Below the pieces are notes generated by a model. The model was not told the DNA's origin and searched no databases. It saw only the letters and a list, made by a program, of their open reading frames with translations. From positions 1 to 37,603 of the forward strand of contig CAMFHE010000045.1 of NCBI GenBank assembly GCA_945952045.1: a stretch of DNA of 37,603 bases. The letters run 5' to 3'. The stretch comes from an uncultured Rhizobium sp. GTDB lineage: Bacteria; Pseudomonadota; Alphaproteobacteria; Rhizobiales; Rhizobiaceae. Within the stretch, counting starts at the first letter, position 1. Each line of letters begins with the position of its first letter. A program made the translations under genes and the position numbers. This document shows, piece after piece, positions 1 through 7,150 of this stretch.

Positions 1-1065
1 TGGATGGAGCCGAAGGAACAGCGCAAGGTCGATCCCTTCATCGTCTATGGCATGGCCGCCGCCGATATGGCGCTCGCCGATGCCAACTGGCACCCTGAGA
101 CCGACGAAGACCAGATCGCCACCGGCGTGCTGATCGGCTCGGGCATCGGCGGCCTCGAAGGCATCGTCGATGCCGGTTACACGCTGCGCGACAAGGGTCC
201 GCGCCGCATTTCGCCTTTCTTTATTCCTGGCCGGCTGATCAACCTCGTCTCCGGCCAGGTTTCGATCCGCCACAAGCTGCGCGGCCCCAATCATTCGGTC
301 GTCACTGCCTGTTCGACCGGCGCGCACGCCATCGGTGACGCCGCCCGACTGATTGCGCTGGGCGATGCCGACGTCATGGTCGCCGGCGGCGCTGAATCGC
401 CGATCTGCCGCATTTCGCTGGCCGGTTTCGCCGCCTGCAAGGCGCTGTCGACCCAGCACAACGACGACCCGCAAAAAGCTTCGCGCCCCTATGACAAGGA
501 CCGCGACGGTTTCGTCATGGGTGAGGGCGCCGGCATCGTCGTTCTCGAAGAGCTGGAACACGCGCTGGCGCGCGGCGCGAAGATTTATGCTGAAGTGGTC
601 GGCTACGGCCTTTCGGGCGATGCTTTCCATATCACCGCACCATCCGAGGACGGCGACGGCGCTTACCGTTGCATGGCCATGGCGCTGAAGCGCGCAGGCC
701 TGACGGCCGGCGATATCGACTATGTAAATGCGCATGGCACCTCGACCATGGCCGACACGATCGAGCTTGGCGCCGTCGAACGCCTGGTCGGCGATGCGGC
801 CTCGCGCATCTCCATGTCCTCGACCAAGTCCGCCACCGGCCACCTGCTGGGTGCTGCGGGCGCGATCGAGGCCATCTTCGCAACGCTTGCCATCCGCGAC
901 AATATCGTGCCGCCGACCCTCAACCTCGACAATCCCGAGCGCGAGACGGCCATCGATCTCGTTCCGCACAAGGCGCGCGAACGCGAAGTGAATGTTGCCG
1001 TATCGAACTCCTTCGGCTTCGGCGGCACCAACGCATCGCTGGTGCTCCGCCGCTATCAGAACTGA
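1..1065 (+). CDS. fabF: beta-ketoacyl-ACP synthase II, 5' end outside window
   Basis: Condenses malonyl-ACP with a growing acyl-ACP in type II fatty acid elongation in the cytosol. The open frame continues upstream of base 1. About 354 residues of a family usually near 420 are visible, so the extreme N-terminus is missing and the ATG at base 4 is internal. The thiolase-fold Cys-His-His active site is clear. Counting from the ATG at base 4, the nucleophile is Cys103 in TACSTG, His244 lies in NAHGTST, and Lys275 and His280 lie in KSATGH. The glycine-rich C-terminal FGFGGTNAS motif is also present. In rhizobia fabF normally follows acpP and precedes mltG, as the downstream gene shows here. A G+C-rich hairpin follows the stop. 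Confidence 0.97.
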   Translation, partial: WMEPKEQRKVDPFIVYGMAAADMALADANWHPETDEDQIATGVLIGSGIGGLEGIVDAGYTLRDKGPRRISPFFIPGRLINLVSGQVSIRHKLRGPNHSVVTACSTGAHAIGDAARLIALGDADVMVAGGAESPICRISLAGFAACKALSTQHNDDPQKASRPYDKDRDGFVMGEGAGIVVLEELEHALARGAKIYAEVVGYGLSGDAFHITAPSEDGDGAYRCMAMALKRAGLTAGDIDYVNAHGTSTMADTIELGAVERLVGDAASRISMSSTKSATGHLLGAAGAIEAIFATLAIRDNIVPPTLNLDNPERETAIDLVPHKAREREVNVAVSNSFGFGGTNASLVLRRYQN

Positions 1066-1087
1066 CGGCCAGCCCCGCAAAGATTGA

Positions 1088-1116
1088 CCGGCAGAACCGT
1101 AAAACGGTTTTGCCGG
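1088..1116 (+). terminator. possible stem-loop terminator after fabF
   Basis: A 13-bp stem (arms 1088-1100 and 1104-1116, CCGGCAGAACCGT against ACGGTTTTGCCGG, one G-U pair) closes a 3-base loop 22 bases after the fabF stop. It is not followed at once by a T run, so factor-independent termination is only possible. It could equally be an mRNA 3'-end stabiliser. Confidence 0.45.
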
Positions 1117-1213
1117 AATTGCTTTTCGAAAGAGGGCAGGCCGTTTTGGTCAAGATTGCCTGGAGCGGCACGGTCGCTTCCTGAACCTGTTTTTGCCGCA
1201 TTGGTTGGGCTTA

Positions 1214-1262
1214 ACGCATGTTGCGCAAAAGTGTATTGCGGTTTTGCGATAACAACATGCGT
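1214..1262. repeat. nested palindromic intergenic repeat, copy 1
   Basis: Outer 10-bp arms ACGCATGTTG (1214-1223) and CAACATGCGT (1253-1262) pair perfectly. Inside them, 7-bp arms CGCAAAA (1224-1230) and TTTTGCG (1242-1248) flank an 11-base core GTGTATTGCGG. A second element of the same layout lies at 13907-13954. From memory, this resembles short palindromic repeats dispersed in Rhizobium, Sinorhizobium and Agrobacterium intergenic DNA. It sits in the fabF-mltG gap, 44 bases before mltG. Confidence 0.7.
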
Positions 1263-1305
1263 AAACTGAGCGAAGTCCGCCGATGCGAAATGAAGAGGAT
1301 TGCCG

Positions 1306-2538
1306 GTGAGCGATACGAACCAGAATGGCGACACGGGCTTTGGACGGGATGGCGCATCCGGCGCCAAGGGCCCGATCATTCCCAAATCCGCCAATGAGGC
1401 GCTGCGACCGGAGCGGGTTCCCGATCCGCCGCGTCGCTCGCGCAAGGCGCGCAGCCAGCTGGTGATTTTCCTGAACTTCCTGATGACGCTGGTTGTGTTC
1501 GTCTGCGCGGCCGCCGTCTTCGTTTTCTATTATGCCGTTTCGACCTATCAGGCGTCCGGCCCGCTGGAAACCAACACCAATTTCATCGTGCGCAATGGCG
1601 CCGGCCTCGCCGAGATCGCCTCCAGCCTCGAGCGCAACGACATCGTCTCGGATGGCCGTATCTTCCGTTATATGACGGCGACCTATCTCGACGGCAACGA
1701 ATCCCTGAAGGCCGGCGAATACGAGATCAAGGCGGGCGCTTCCATGAAGGAAATCATGGAATTGCTGAAATCCGGCAAGTCTATCCTCTATTCGGTTGCC
1801 TTCCCCGAGGGCCTGACGGTGCGCCAGATGTATCGACGCCTTGTTGACGATCCCGTTCTGGAAGGCGAAGTGCCGGCCGAAATGCCGGCCGAAGGCACCC
1901 TGCGTCCCGACACCTACAAGTTTTCGCGCGGCACCAAGCGCGCCGAGATCGTCGAGCAGATGCTGGCGGCGCAGGAAAAGCTCATCGACCAGATCTGGGA
2001 AAAGCGCGACGCCAGCATCCCGATCAAGTCGAAGGCGGATTTCGTGACGCTGGCCTCCATCGTCGAAAAGGAAACCGGCAAGGCCGACGAACGCGCCCAT
2101 GTCGCGTCCGTCTTCATCAACCGTATGGAACGCGGCATGCGCCTGCAGTCGGATCCGACTGTGATCTACGGTATCTTCGGCGGCGAGGGTAAACCGGCCG
2201 ACCGGCCGATCTACCAGTCCGACCTGCAGAAGGACACGCCGTTCAACACCTACAAGATCAAGGGCTTGCCGCCGGGGCCGATCGCCAATCCTGGCCGCGC
2301 GGCGCTGGAAGCGGTCGCCAATCCCTGGCGCACGCAGGACCTCTATTTCGTCGCCGATGGCACGGGCGGCCATGTGTTTGCGGCAACGCTGGACGAGCAC
2401 AACGCCAATGTCCGCCGCTGGCGCAAGCTGGAGGCGGATCGCGGTGGCGATCCGAACGTCGCGGTCGATGGCCAGCCGGCCGATCAGAACGATCCGACGG
2501 CGACGCCGACCTCGACCAAGAAGAAATCGACCAACTAA
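1306..2538 (+). CDS. mltG: endolytic peptidoglycan transglycosylase MltG (YceG)
   Basis: An inner-membrane lytic transglycosylase that cuts nascent glycan strands and so sets glycan chain length. I chose the GTG at 1306 (410 residues) because AAGAGG lies 8 bases upstream. A TTG two codons earlier is too close to that site. The protein has a basic, proline-rich cytoplasmic tail of about 50 residues, one membrane segment (about 50-77), then a periplasmic LysM-like region and the YceG domain. Diagnostic blocks are LRPDTYKF, ASIVEKE (which carries the catalytic Glu equivalent to E. coli Glu218), QSDPTVIYG, LPPGPIANPG and FVADGTGGH. A short charged tail rich in D, P and T ends it. It sits between fabF and yicC, the usual rhizobial order. 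Confidence 0.95.
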   Translation: MSDTNQNGDTGFGRDGASGAKGPIIPKSANEALRPERVPDPPRRSRKARSQLVIFLNFLMTLVVFVCAAAVFVFYYAVSTYQASGPLETNTNFIVRNGAGLAEIASSLERNDIVSDGRIFRYMTATYLDGNESLKAGEYEIKAGASMKEIMELLKSGKSILYSVAFPEGLTVRQMYRRLVDDPVLEGEVPAEMPAEGTLRPDTYKFSRGTKRAEIVEQMLAAQEKLIDQIWEKRDASIPIKSKADFVTLASIVEKETGKADERAHVASVFINRMERGMRLQSDPTVIYGIFGGEGKPADRPIYQSDLQKDTPFNTYKIKGLPPGPIANPGRAALEAVANPWRTQDLYFVADGTGGHVFAATLDEHNANVRRWRKLEADRGGDPNVAVDGQPADQNDPTATPTSTKKKSTN

Positions 2539-2597
2539 GCCAGTCCGACCAACGCCTTGCATCCTCAAATGCGGCGAAACGAGCACCAGGGGTTTCC

Positions 2598-3485
2598 ATG
2601 TCTTTGCAGTCCATGACCGGCTTTGCGCGGCGCGAAGGAACGGTCGGCCGTTATCGCTGGGTATGGGAACTGCGCTCGGTCAACGGCAAGGGGCTGGATT
2701 CGCGCCTGCGCCTGCCACCCGGTTTCGAGCGGCTGGAAGCCGATGTCCGTCGGTTGCTGTCAGACGCCTTTTCACGCGGCAACATGCAGGTGTCGCTCAA
2801 TGTTTCCGCCGGCGATGCGCCGCTGGCCGCTGTCGTCAACCGTGACGCGCTGGCGGCGCTGGTTGCGCTGCGCGGCGAACTCGGCGACCTCATCGATCCC
2901 GCGCCGCTGCGCCTCGACAGCCTGCTGTCGATTCGCGGCATCGTCGATTTCCGCGAGGTCGAGGAAGACGCGACCGAAACCGAAAGCCGCGATGCGGTCG
3001 TTCTTGACGGATTTTCGGCTGCCATTGCCGATCTCGGTGACATGCGCCGCCGCGAAGGCGTGGCGCTGGCCGGCCTTCTGGAGGGCCAGATTACAAAAAT
3101 TGCCGAACTGACGGCAGTCGTCGAGAAAGATCCGTCGCGCAGCCCTGAGGAGATCGCCAAGCGGCTTGCCGCCCAGGTCGCTGCGCTGCTCGATGCCGCC
3201 CCATCGCTGGATCGCGACCGGTTGCATCAGGAAGCGGCGGTGCTCGCCACCAAGGCCGATCTGCGTGAGGAAATCGACCGGCTGACCGCCCATGTCGCCG
3301 CCGCTCGCGAACTGATCGCCAAGGGTGGGCCGATCGGCCGCAAGCTGGATTTCCTGGCACAGGAATTTAACCGGGAATCGAATACCATCTGCTCGAAGTC
3401 GAATTCGGCGGCTGTGACCGCGGCCGGCATCGAACTGAAAGTGGTCATCGATCAATTCCGCGAACAGGTCCAGAATCTGGAGTAA
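2598..3485 (+). CDS. yicC: YicC family endoribonuclease
   Basis: A 295-residue YicC-family protein; the E. coli member is an endoribonuclease linked to small-RNA turnover. The N-terminal YicC block is clear: SMTGFAR at 5-11, then ELRSVNGKGLD and a positively charged stretch. The C-terminal DUF1732 block is also present, with RKLDFLAQEFNRE followed by ICSKSN and an ELKVVIDQFREQVQN end. The middle third is predicted to be helical. An AGGGG ribosome site lies 5 bases before the ATG. The gene starts 59 bases after mltG and ends 3 bases before gmk, so the two are likely cotranscribed, as in many bacteria. The substrate in this organism is not known from sequence. Confidence 0.93.
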   Translation: MSLQSMTGFARREGTVGRYRWVWELRSVNGKGLDSRLRLPPGFERLEADVRRLLSDAFSRGNMQVSLNVSAGDAPLAAVVNRDALAALVALRGELGDLIDPAPLRLDSLLSIRGIVDFREVEEDATETESRDAVVLDGFSAAIADLGDMRRREGVALAGLLEGQITKIAELTAVVEKDPSRSPEEIAKRLAAQVAALLDAAPSLDRDRLHQEAAVLATKADLREEIDRLTAHVAAARELIAKGGPIGRKLDFLAQEFNRESNTICSKSNSAAVTAAGIELKVVIDQFREQVQNLE

Positions 3486-3488
3486 ACG

Positions 3489-4157
3489 ATGAGTGCCGCG
3501 ACAAGCGCCAATTTAGTACCGATTGCCCGCCGTGGCCTGATGCTGGTGATTTCCTCGCCTTCGGGCGCCGGCAAGTCGACGATTGCGCGCACGCTTCTGG
3601 AAACCGACAAGGGCATTGGCCTGTCCGTCAGCGTCACCACGCGCCAGCGCCGTCCGAGCGAGATCGCCGGCGTGCATTATCATTTCGTCTCGGCTCGCGA
3701 ATTCGAGCGCCTGCGCGATTCCAATTCGCTGCTGGAGTGGGCCGAGGTGCATGGCAATTTCTACGGCACGCCACGCGAGCCCGTCGAGGCCGCTATGGCG
3801 GAGGGCCGCGACATGCTGTTCGACATCGATTGGCAGGGCGCCCAGCAGCTTCAGGAAAAGATGGCCGCCGACGTGGTCTCGATCTTCGTGTTGCCGCCGA
3901 CCATGACTGAGCTGCAATCGCGCCTGCATCGCCGCGCCGAGGATTCCGAAGAAGTCATCCGCACGCGGTTGATCAATTCCCGCGCCGAAATCGCCCATTG
4001 GGAAGAGTACGACTACGTCATCGTCAATGACGACCTGAATGCCGCTTTCGAAGCCGTGCAGTCCATCGTCAGGGCCGAACGCCTGAAGCGCACGCGCCGC
4101 CATGGCATGGGCGGCTTTGTCCAGAAGCTTCTGGAAGAAGAGCCGGATCTGAAGTAG
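3489..4157 (+). CDS. gmk: guanylate kinase
   Basis: Phosphorylates GMP to GDP with ATP, an essential cytosolic step in guanine nucleotide supply. The 222-residue protein has the P-loop SPSGAGKS at 23-30. The GMP-binding region follows (VTTRQRRPSE, then HYHFVS), with the lid and DIDWQGAQQL. The C-terminus ends in a basic helix. The length is slightly above the roughly 205-residue E. coli enzyme because of an N-terminal leader of about 15 residues. It begins 3 bases after yicC, so translation may be coupled. It is convergent with rsmA, and a short G/C hairpin separates the two stops. Confidence 0.97.
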   Translation: MSAATSANLVPIARRGLMLVISSPSGAGKSTIARTLLETDKGIGLSVSVTTRQRRPSEIAGVHYHFVSAREFERLRDSNSLLEWAEVHGNFYGTPREPVEAAMAEGRDMLFDIDWQGAQQLQEKMAADVVSIFVLPPTMTELQSRLHRRAEDSEEVIRTRLINSRAEIAHWEEYDYVIVNDDLNAAFEAVQSIVRAERLKRTRRHGMGGFVQKLLEEEPDLK

Positions 4158-4171
4158 GGGGCTGTGCCCCC
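4157..4171. terminator. short G/C hairpin between convergent gmk and rsmA
   Basis: GGGGGCTGTGCCCCC forms a 6-bp stem with a 3-base TGT loop, beginning at the last base of the gmk stop and ending 8 bases short of the rsmA stop. An AT-rich stretch (CTATTTTATA) follows on the + strand. It could act on both strands, but neither side has a strong T run. Confidence 0.45.
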
Positions 4172-4179
4172 GACCTATT

Positions 4180-5007
4180 TTATAGGCAATTCGCCAGCGT
4201 GACGAATTCCTCGACCGACAGCGTCTCGGCCCGCCGTTGCGGGTCGATGCCGGCTTTGGCGAGCAGGGCTTCGCCACCGAGCGACTTGACGCTCTGGCGC
4301 AGCATCTTGCGGCGTTGGCCGAATGCGGCCTGGGTCACGCGTTCCAGCTTCTCGACGTCGCAGGGCAGCGGCTGCGGGTTCGGCGTCAAATGCACGACCG
4401 AGGACGTGACCTTGGGCGGTGGCGTGAAGGCCTGCGGCGGCACGTCGAACGCCATATGCGCGCTCGTGCGCCAGCCGCAGAGCACGCCGAGCCGGCCGTA
4501 ATGATTGTCATCCTCGCGCGCGACGATGCGCTGGCCAACCTCCTTCTGGAACATCAGCGTCAGCGATTCCCAGAAAGGCGGCCACTGTTTCGGCAGCAGC
4601 CAGTTGACCAGCAATTGCGTGCCGACATTGTAGGGCAGATTGGCGATGATCCGCACCGGTCCTTCAGGGGCAAGCGCCTCGAAATCGGTCTTCAGCGCGT
4701 CGCCCTCGATGACCTCCAGCCGGCCCGGATAATGGTCGGCGACTTCGGCAAGCGCCGGCAGGCAGCGCGCGTCACGCTCGACGGCGATCACCTTCTTTGC
4801 GCCGAGCGCCAGAATGGCGCGGGTAAGCCCCCCCGGTCCCGGACCGACCTCGAACACCGTCACACCCTCCAGCGGGCCGGCTGTGCGGGCGATCTTCTGG
4901 GTGAGGTTGAGGTCGAGCAAAAAGTTCTGGCCGAGGGCCTTGCGCGCATCGAGCCCGTGCCGCTGGATGACATCCCTCAGCGGCGGCAATCCGTCCAAAG
5001 CGGCCAT
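4180..5007 (-). CDS. rsmA: 16S rRNA (A1518/A1519-N6)-dimethyltransferase
   Basis: Dimethylates two adjacent adenines near the 3' end of 16S rRNA late in 30S assembly (KsgA). The 275-residue protein has the family start GQNFLLD (26-32), SAM motif I VGPGPGG (54-60), the acidic ribose ligand in VERD (76-79), and the catalytic NLPY (123-126). A C-terminal helical domain contains FGQRRKMLRQSLK-like residues. It is the last gene of the lptF-to-rsmA run. Its ATG overlaps the pdxA TGA by one base, so translation is probably coupled. The pairing pdxA-rsmA is also seen in E. coli. Confidence 0.97.
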   Translation of the reverse strand: MAALDGLPPLRDVIQRHGLDARKALGQNFLLDLNLTQKIARTAGPLEGVTVFEVGPGPGGLTRAILALGAKKVIAVERDARCLPALAEVADHYPGRLEVIEGDALKTDFEALAPEGPVRIIANLPYNVGTQLLVNWLLPKQWPPFWESLTLMFQKEVGQRIVAREDDNHYGRLGVLCGWRTSAHMAFDVPPQAFTPPPKVTSSVVHLTPNPQPLPCDVEKLERVTQAAFGQRRKMLRQSVKSLGGEALLAKAGIDPQRRAETLSVEEFVTLANCL

Positions 5008-6023
5008 CAGCCTTCCTTTTTCGATGTGGTGGCCAACGTGCCGGCGAGCTTGAGCGCGGCGATCAGGCTGTCCGGCTTCGCCTGGCCGGTGCCGGCCAGC
5101 GAGAAGGCGGTGCCATGGTCAGGCGAGGTGCGGATGAAGGGCAGGCCAAGCGTGGCATTGACCGAATCGTCGAAACCGAGCGCCTTGGCCGGTATCAGCG
5201 CCTGGTCGTGATACATGCAGATGGCGACGTCATAAGTGGCGCGCGCCGCCTCGTGGAACATGGTGTCAGCCGGCAGCGGCCCGCGCGCATCGATGCCCTC
5301 CGCCTGAAGGGCTGCGATTGCCGGGCGAATGATGTCGTCATCCTCGCGCCCCATCGTGCCGTTCTCGCCGGCATGCGGATTGAGGCCTGAGACGGCGAGC
5401 CTCGGCGCGGCAATGCCGAAACGGTCGCGCAGGTCGGCATGGGTGATGCGGCAGGTGTCGATGATCAGTTCGCTCGTCAGCGCCGCCGGCACGGCGCTGA
5501 GCGCAATATGGATGGTGACCGGCACCGCGCGCAGTTTCGGCCCGGCCAGCAGCATGACCGGAAGCACCGGCCTGCCGGTGGCGCGCTGCGCGAGATCGGC
5601 AAGGAATTCGGTATGGCCGGGAAATGCAAAACCGGCTTCGTAGAGCACCGACTTGGCAATGGGATTGGTGACGACGGCAGCGGTTTCCCCGCGCATCGTC
5701 AGGGCGACCGCCGTCTCGATGGCTCCGATCGTGCCGCGCGCCGTTTGCGAATCCGCTTGCCCGGCCGTTACAGTAGCGCCGGCCGCAATCGGAAGCACGG
5801 GCAGGGCATCGGCAAAAATGGTGGCGGCACGCGTGGGGTCGGCTTCGCGCAACGCTACATCGCGCCCAAGCATTTTTGCGCGCGCGGCGAGGACGTCGAT
5901 ATCGCCGATATAGAGGAAGGGTGCCAGATTGAGCGCAGCCCGGTTTTCCCAGGCTGCCAAGGTAATGTCAGGGCCGACCCCGGCAGGGTCGCCCTGGGTC
6001 AAGGCGAGGGGTGGCATCGTCAT
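5007..6023 (-). CDS. pdxA: 4-hydroxythreonine-4-phosphate dehydrogenase
   Basis: An NAD-dependent step of the DXP-dependent pyridoxal phosphate pathway. The 338-residue protein starts with TQGDPAGVGPDI, the family hallmark. It keeps the metal-binding histidines in GHTEFLADL, DTMFHEA and MYHDQALIPAK, and the closing block LPFIRTSPDHGTA. An ATG two codons downstream (6017) is an alternative start. The surA-like gene ends 6 bases upstream and rsmA overlaps by 1 base, matching the lptD-surA-pdxA-rsmA order of enterobacteria. Confidence 0.97.
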   Translation of the reverse strand: MTMPPLALTQGDPAGVGPDITLAAWENRAALNLAPFLYIGDIDVLAARAKMLGRDVALREADPTRAATIFADALPVLPIAAGATVTAGQADSQTARGTIGAIETAVALTMRGETAAVVTNPIAKSVLYEAGFAFPGHTEFLADLAQRATGRPVLPVMLLAGPKLRAVPVTIHIALSAVPAALTSELIIDTCRITHADLRDRFGIAAPRLAVSGLNPHAGENGTMGREDDDIIRPAIAALQAEGIDARGPLPADTMFHEAARATYDVAICMYHDQALIPAKALGFDDSVNATLGLPFIRTSPDHGTAFSLAGTGQAKPDSLIAALKLAGTLATTSKKEG

Positions 6024-6029
6024 ATCGGC

Positions 6030-6962
6030 TCAATAGGTGACGATGCGGGCCTTCTTGCGCAGGTCCTCGAGGTATTTTTCTTCGCGCGGGTTCTTGCCGT
6101 CCTTCTCCTTGCCGAGATCCTCGGCGCGGAACACGACTTCAGCGGCATAGTCGTCGTTGACCTGACGCTTGGTGCAGATCGCCAGATATTCGACGCCGCG
6201 CTCGGTGACGCGCGTGCCGGTGGTCACGCCATTGGCTTTCTCGATCAACGGTTTCCAGTCTGTCGGCAGTTCCGGCTCGAGAACGCGGCCGAGACTGCGG
6301 ATCGAGACGTCCTTCATCGTCGCGGCAAACACCTTCGATTGGTCGCAGCCGGGGAATTTCGCGCGCGATGCTTCGGCTTCGGCCTGGCGCTTGCCGGTGA
6401 TGCCCTTCTTTGAAGCGGGAACGACGAAGATCACCTGCTGCAGCACATACTCGTTGGTGACCGGCTTTTCCTTGTTTTGCAACATGCGGGTCACCGCTTC
6501 CTGGCTCGACGTGCCGCTGCCCGAGGTCTTGTTGACAACGCGCGGCCAGCTCATCGAGATGGCGATATAGGCCTTGAAGTGCTCGACGCCGACGCCGGCC
6601 TTTTCGATGATCTGCGACATCTGCGGGACGGACAGCTTGTTGCTCGCCGAGAAGCGAGCAAAGGCGGCGTCGACATCCTGCGTCGAGACCGACATGCCCT
6701 GGCGGGCGATTTCCTGGCGCTTGAGGGATTCGTCGATCAGCTGCGAGCGTGCCTGCTTGTTGAGATCGCCCTTCTGGCGTTGCAGGCGCAGGAAGGCCAC
6801 GCGCCGTGCGATATCGCCGCTGGTGATGACCGCCTTGTTCACGGTGATGCTGATCTGGCTGGCGGCGAAAGCTGCGCGCGGCGCCGGATCGGCGACCAGC
6901 GCGAACGCCAGAGCCGCCGCGCCGAACATCAGAGCACGCATCGGTTTGCTTGCGGATACCAT
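6030..6962 (-). CDS. SurA N-terminal domain periplasmic chaperone / PPIase-like
   Basis: A likely periplasmic chaperone for outer-membrane proteins, related to SurA. I chose the ATG at 6962 (310 residues) because a GAGGAAAA ribosome site lies just upstream and a cleavable signal peptide follows at once (about 1-33, ending AAFA). A longer in-frame reading up to 7274 lacks these features. Residues about 36-150 match a SurA N-terminal helical domain (NKAVITSGDIARR, then a long QxIDExL-type helix). The C-terminal half looks like a single, divergent parvulin domain. E. coli SurA has two such domains and about 430 residues, so this is a shorter rhizobial type. Position between lptD and pdxA supports the SurA role. 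Isomerase activity is uncertain. Confidence 0.85.
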   Translation of the reverse strand: MVSASKPMRALMFGAAALAFALVADPAPRAAFAASQISITVNKAVITSGDIARRVAFLRLQRQKGDLNKQARSQLIDESLKRQEIARQGMSVSTQDVDAAFARFSASNKLSVPQMSQIIEKAGVGVEHFKAYIAISMSWPRVVNKTSGSGTSSQEAVTRMLQNKEKPVTNEYVLQQVIFVVPASKKGITGKRQAEAEASRAKFPGCDQSKVFAATMKDVSIRSLGRVLEPELPTDWKPLIEKANGVTTGTRVTERGVEYLAICTKRQVNDDYAAEVVFRAEDLGKEKDGKNPREEKYLEDLRKKARIVTY

Positions 6963-7104
6963 GAATTTTCCTCGCTGCTGCCGGTGGACAGATGCTGTCG
7001 CAGCCCCCCGAAATTTTGCCGGGACCTTACAATAGACGGGGTCACATGCGCAATCCTCGCGGCGAAACAATGACCGGCAGGCATTTTTACGTCCAAAATG
7101 CAAA

Positions 7105-7124
7105 CGGGCTCCCTTGGGAGCCCG
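7105..7124 (-). terminator. stem-loop terminator after lptD
   Basis: CGGGCTCCCTTGGGAGCCCG is a perfect palindrome (8-bp stem, 4-base loop) 27 bases after the lptD stop. Read on the - strand it is followed by TTTGCATTTTGG. This fits factor-independent or partial termination between lptD and the surA-like gene. It implies that surA-pdxA-rsmA may have their own promoter in 6963-7104. A second weak stem (GCATTTT / AAAATGC, 7081-7101) lies beside it. Confidence 0.65.
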
Positions 7125-7150
7125 CAAGCAAACTTGAAATCGTCGCCACA

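Noticed and set aside
1088..1116. Third copy of the nested repeat in the fabF-mltG gap
   Set aside because: It shares ACGGTTTT-like bases but lacks the GTGT core and the nested arms, so it is treated as a simple hairpin.
1150..2586. 478-codon open frame on the - strand
   Set aside because: Antisense to mltG, which has unmistakable family motifs.
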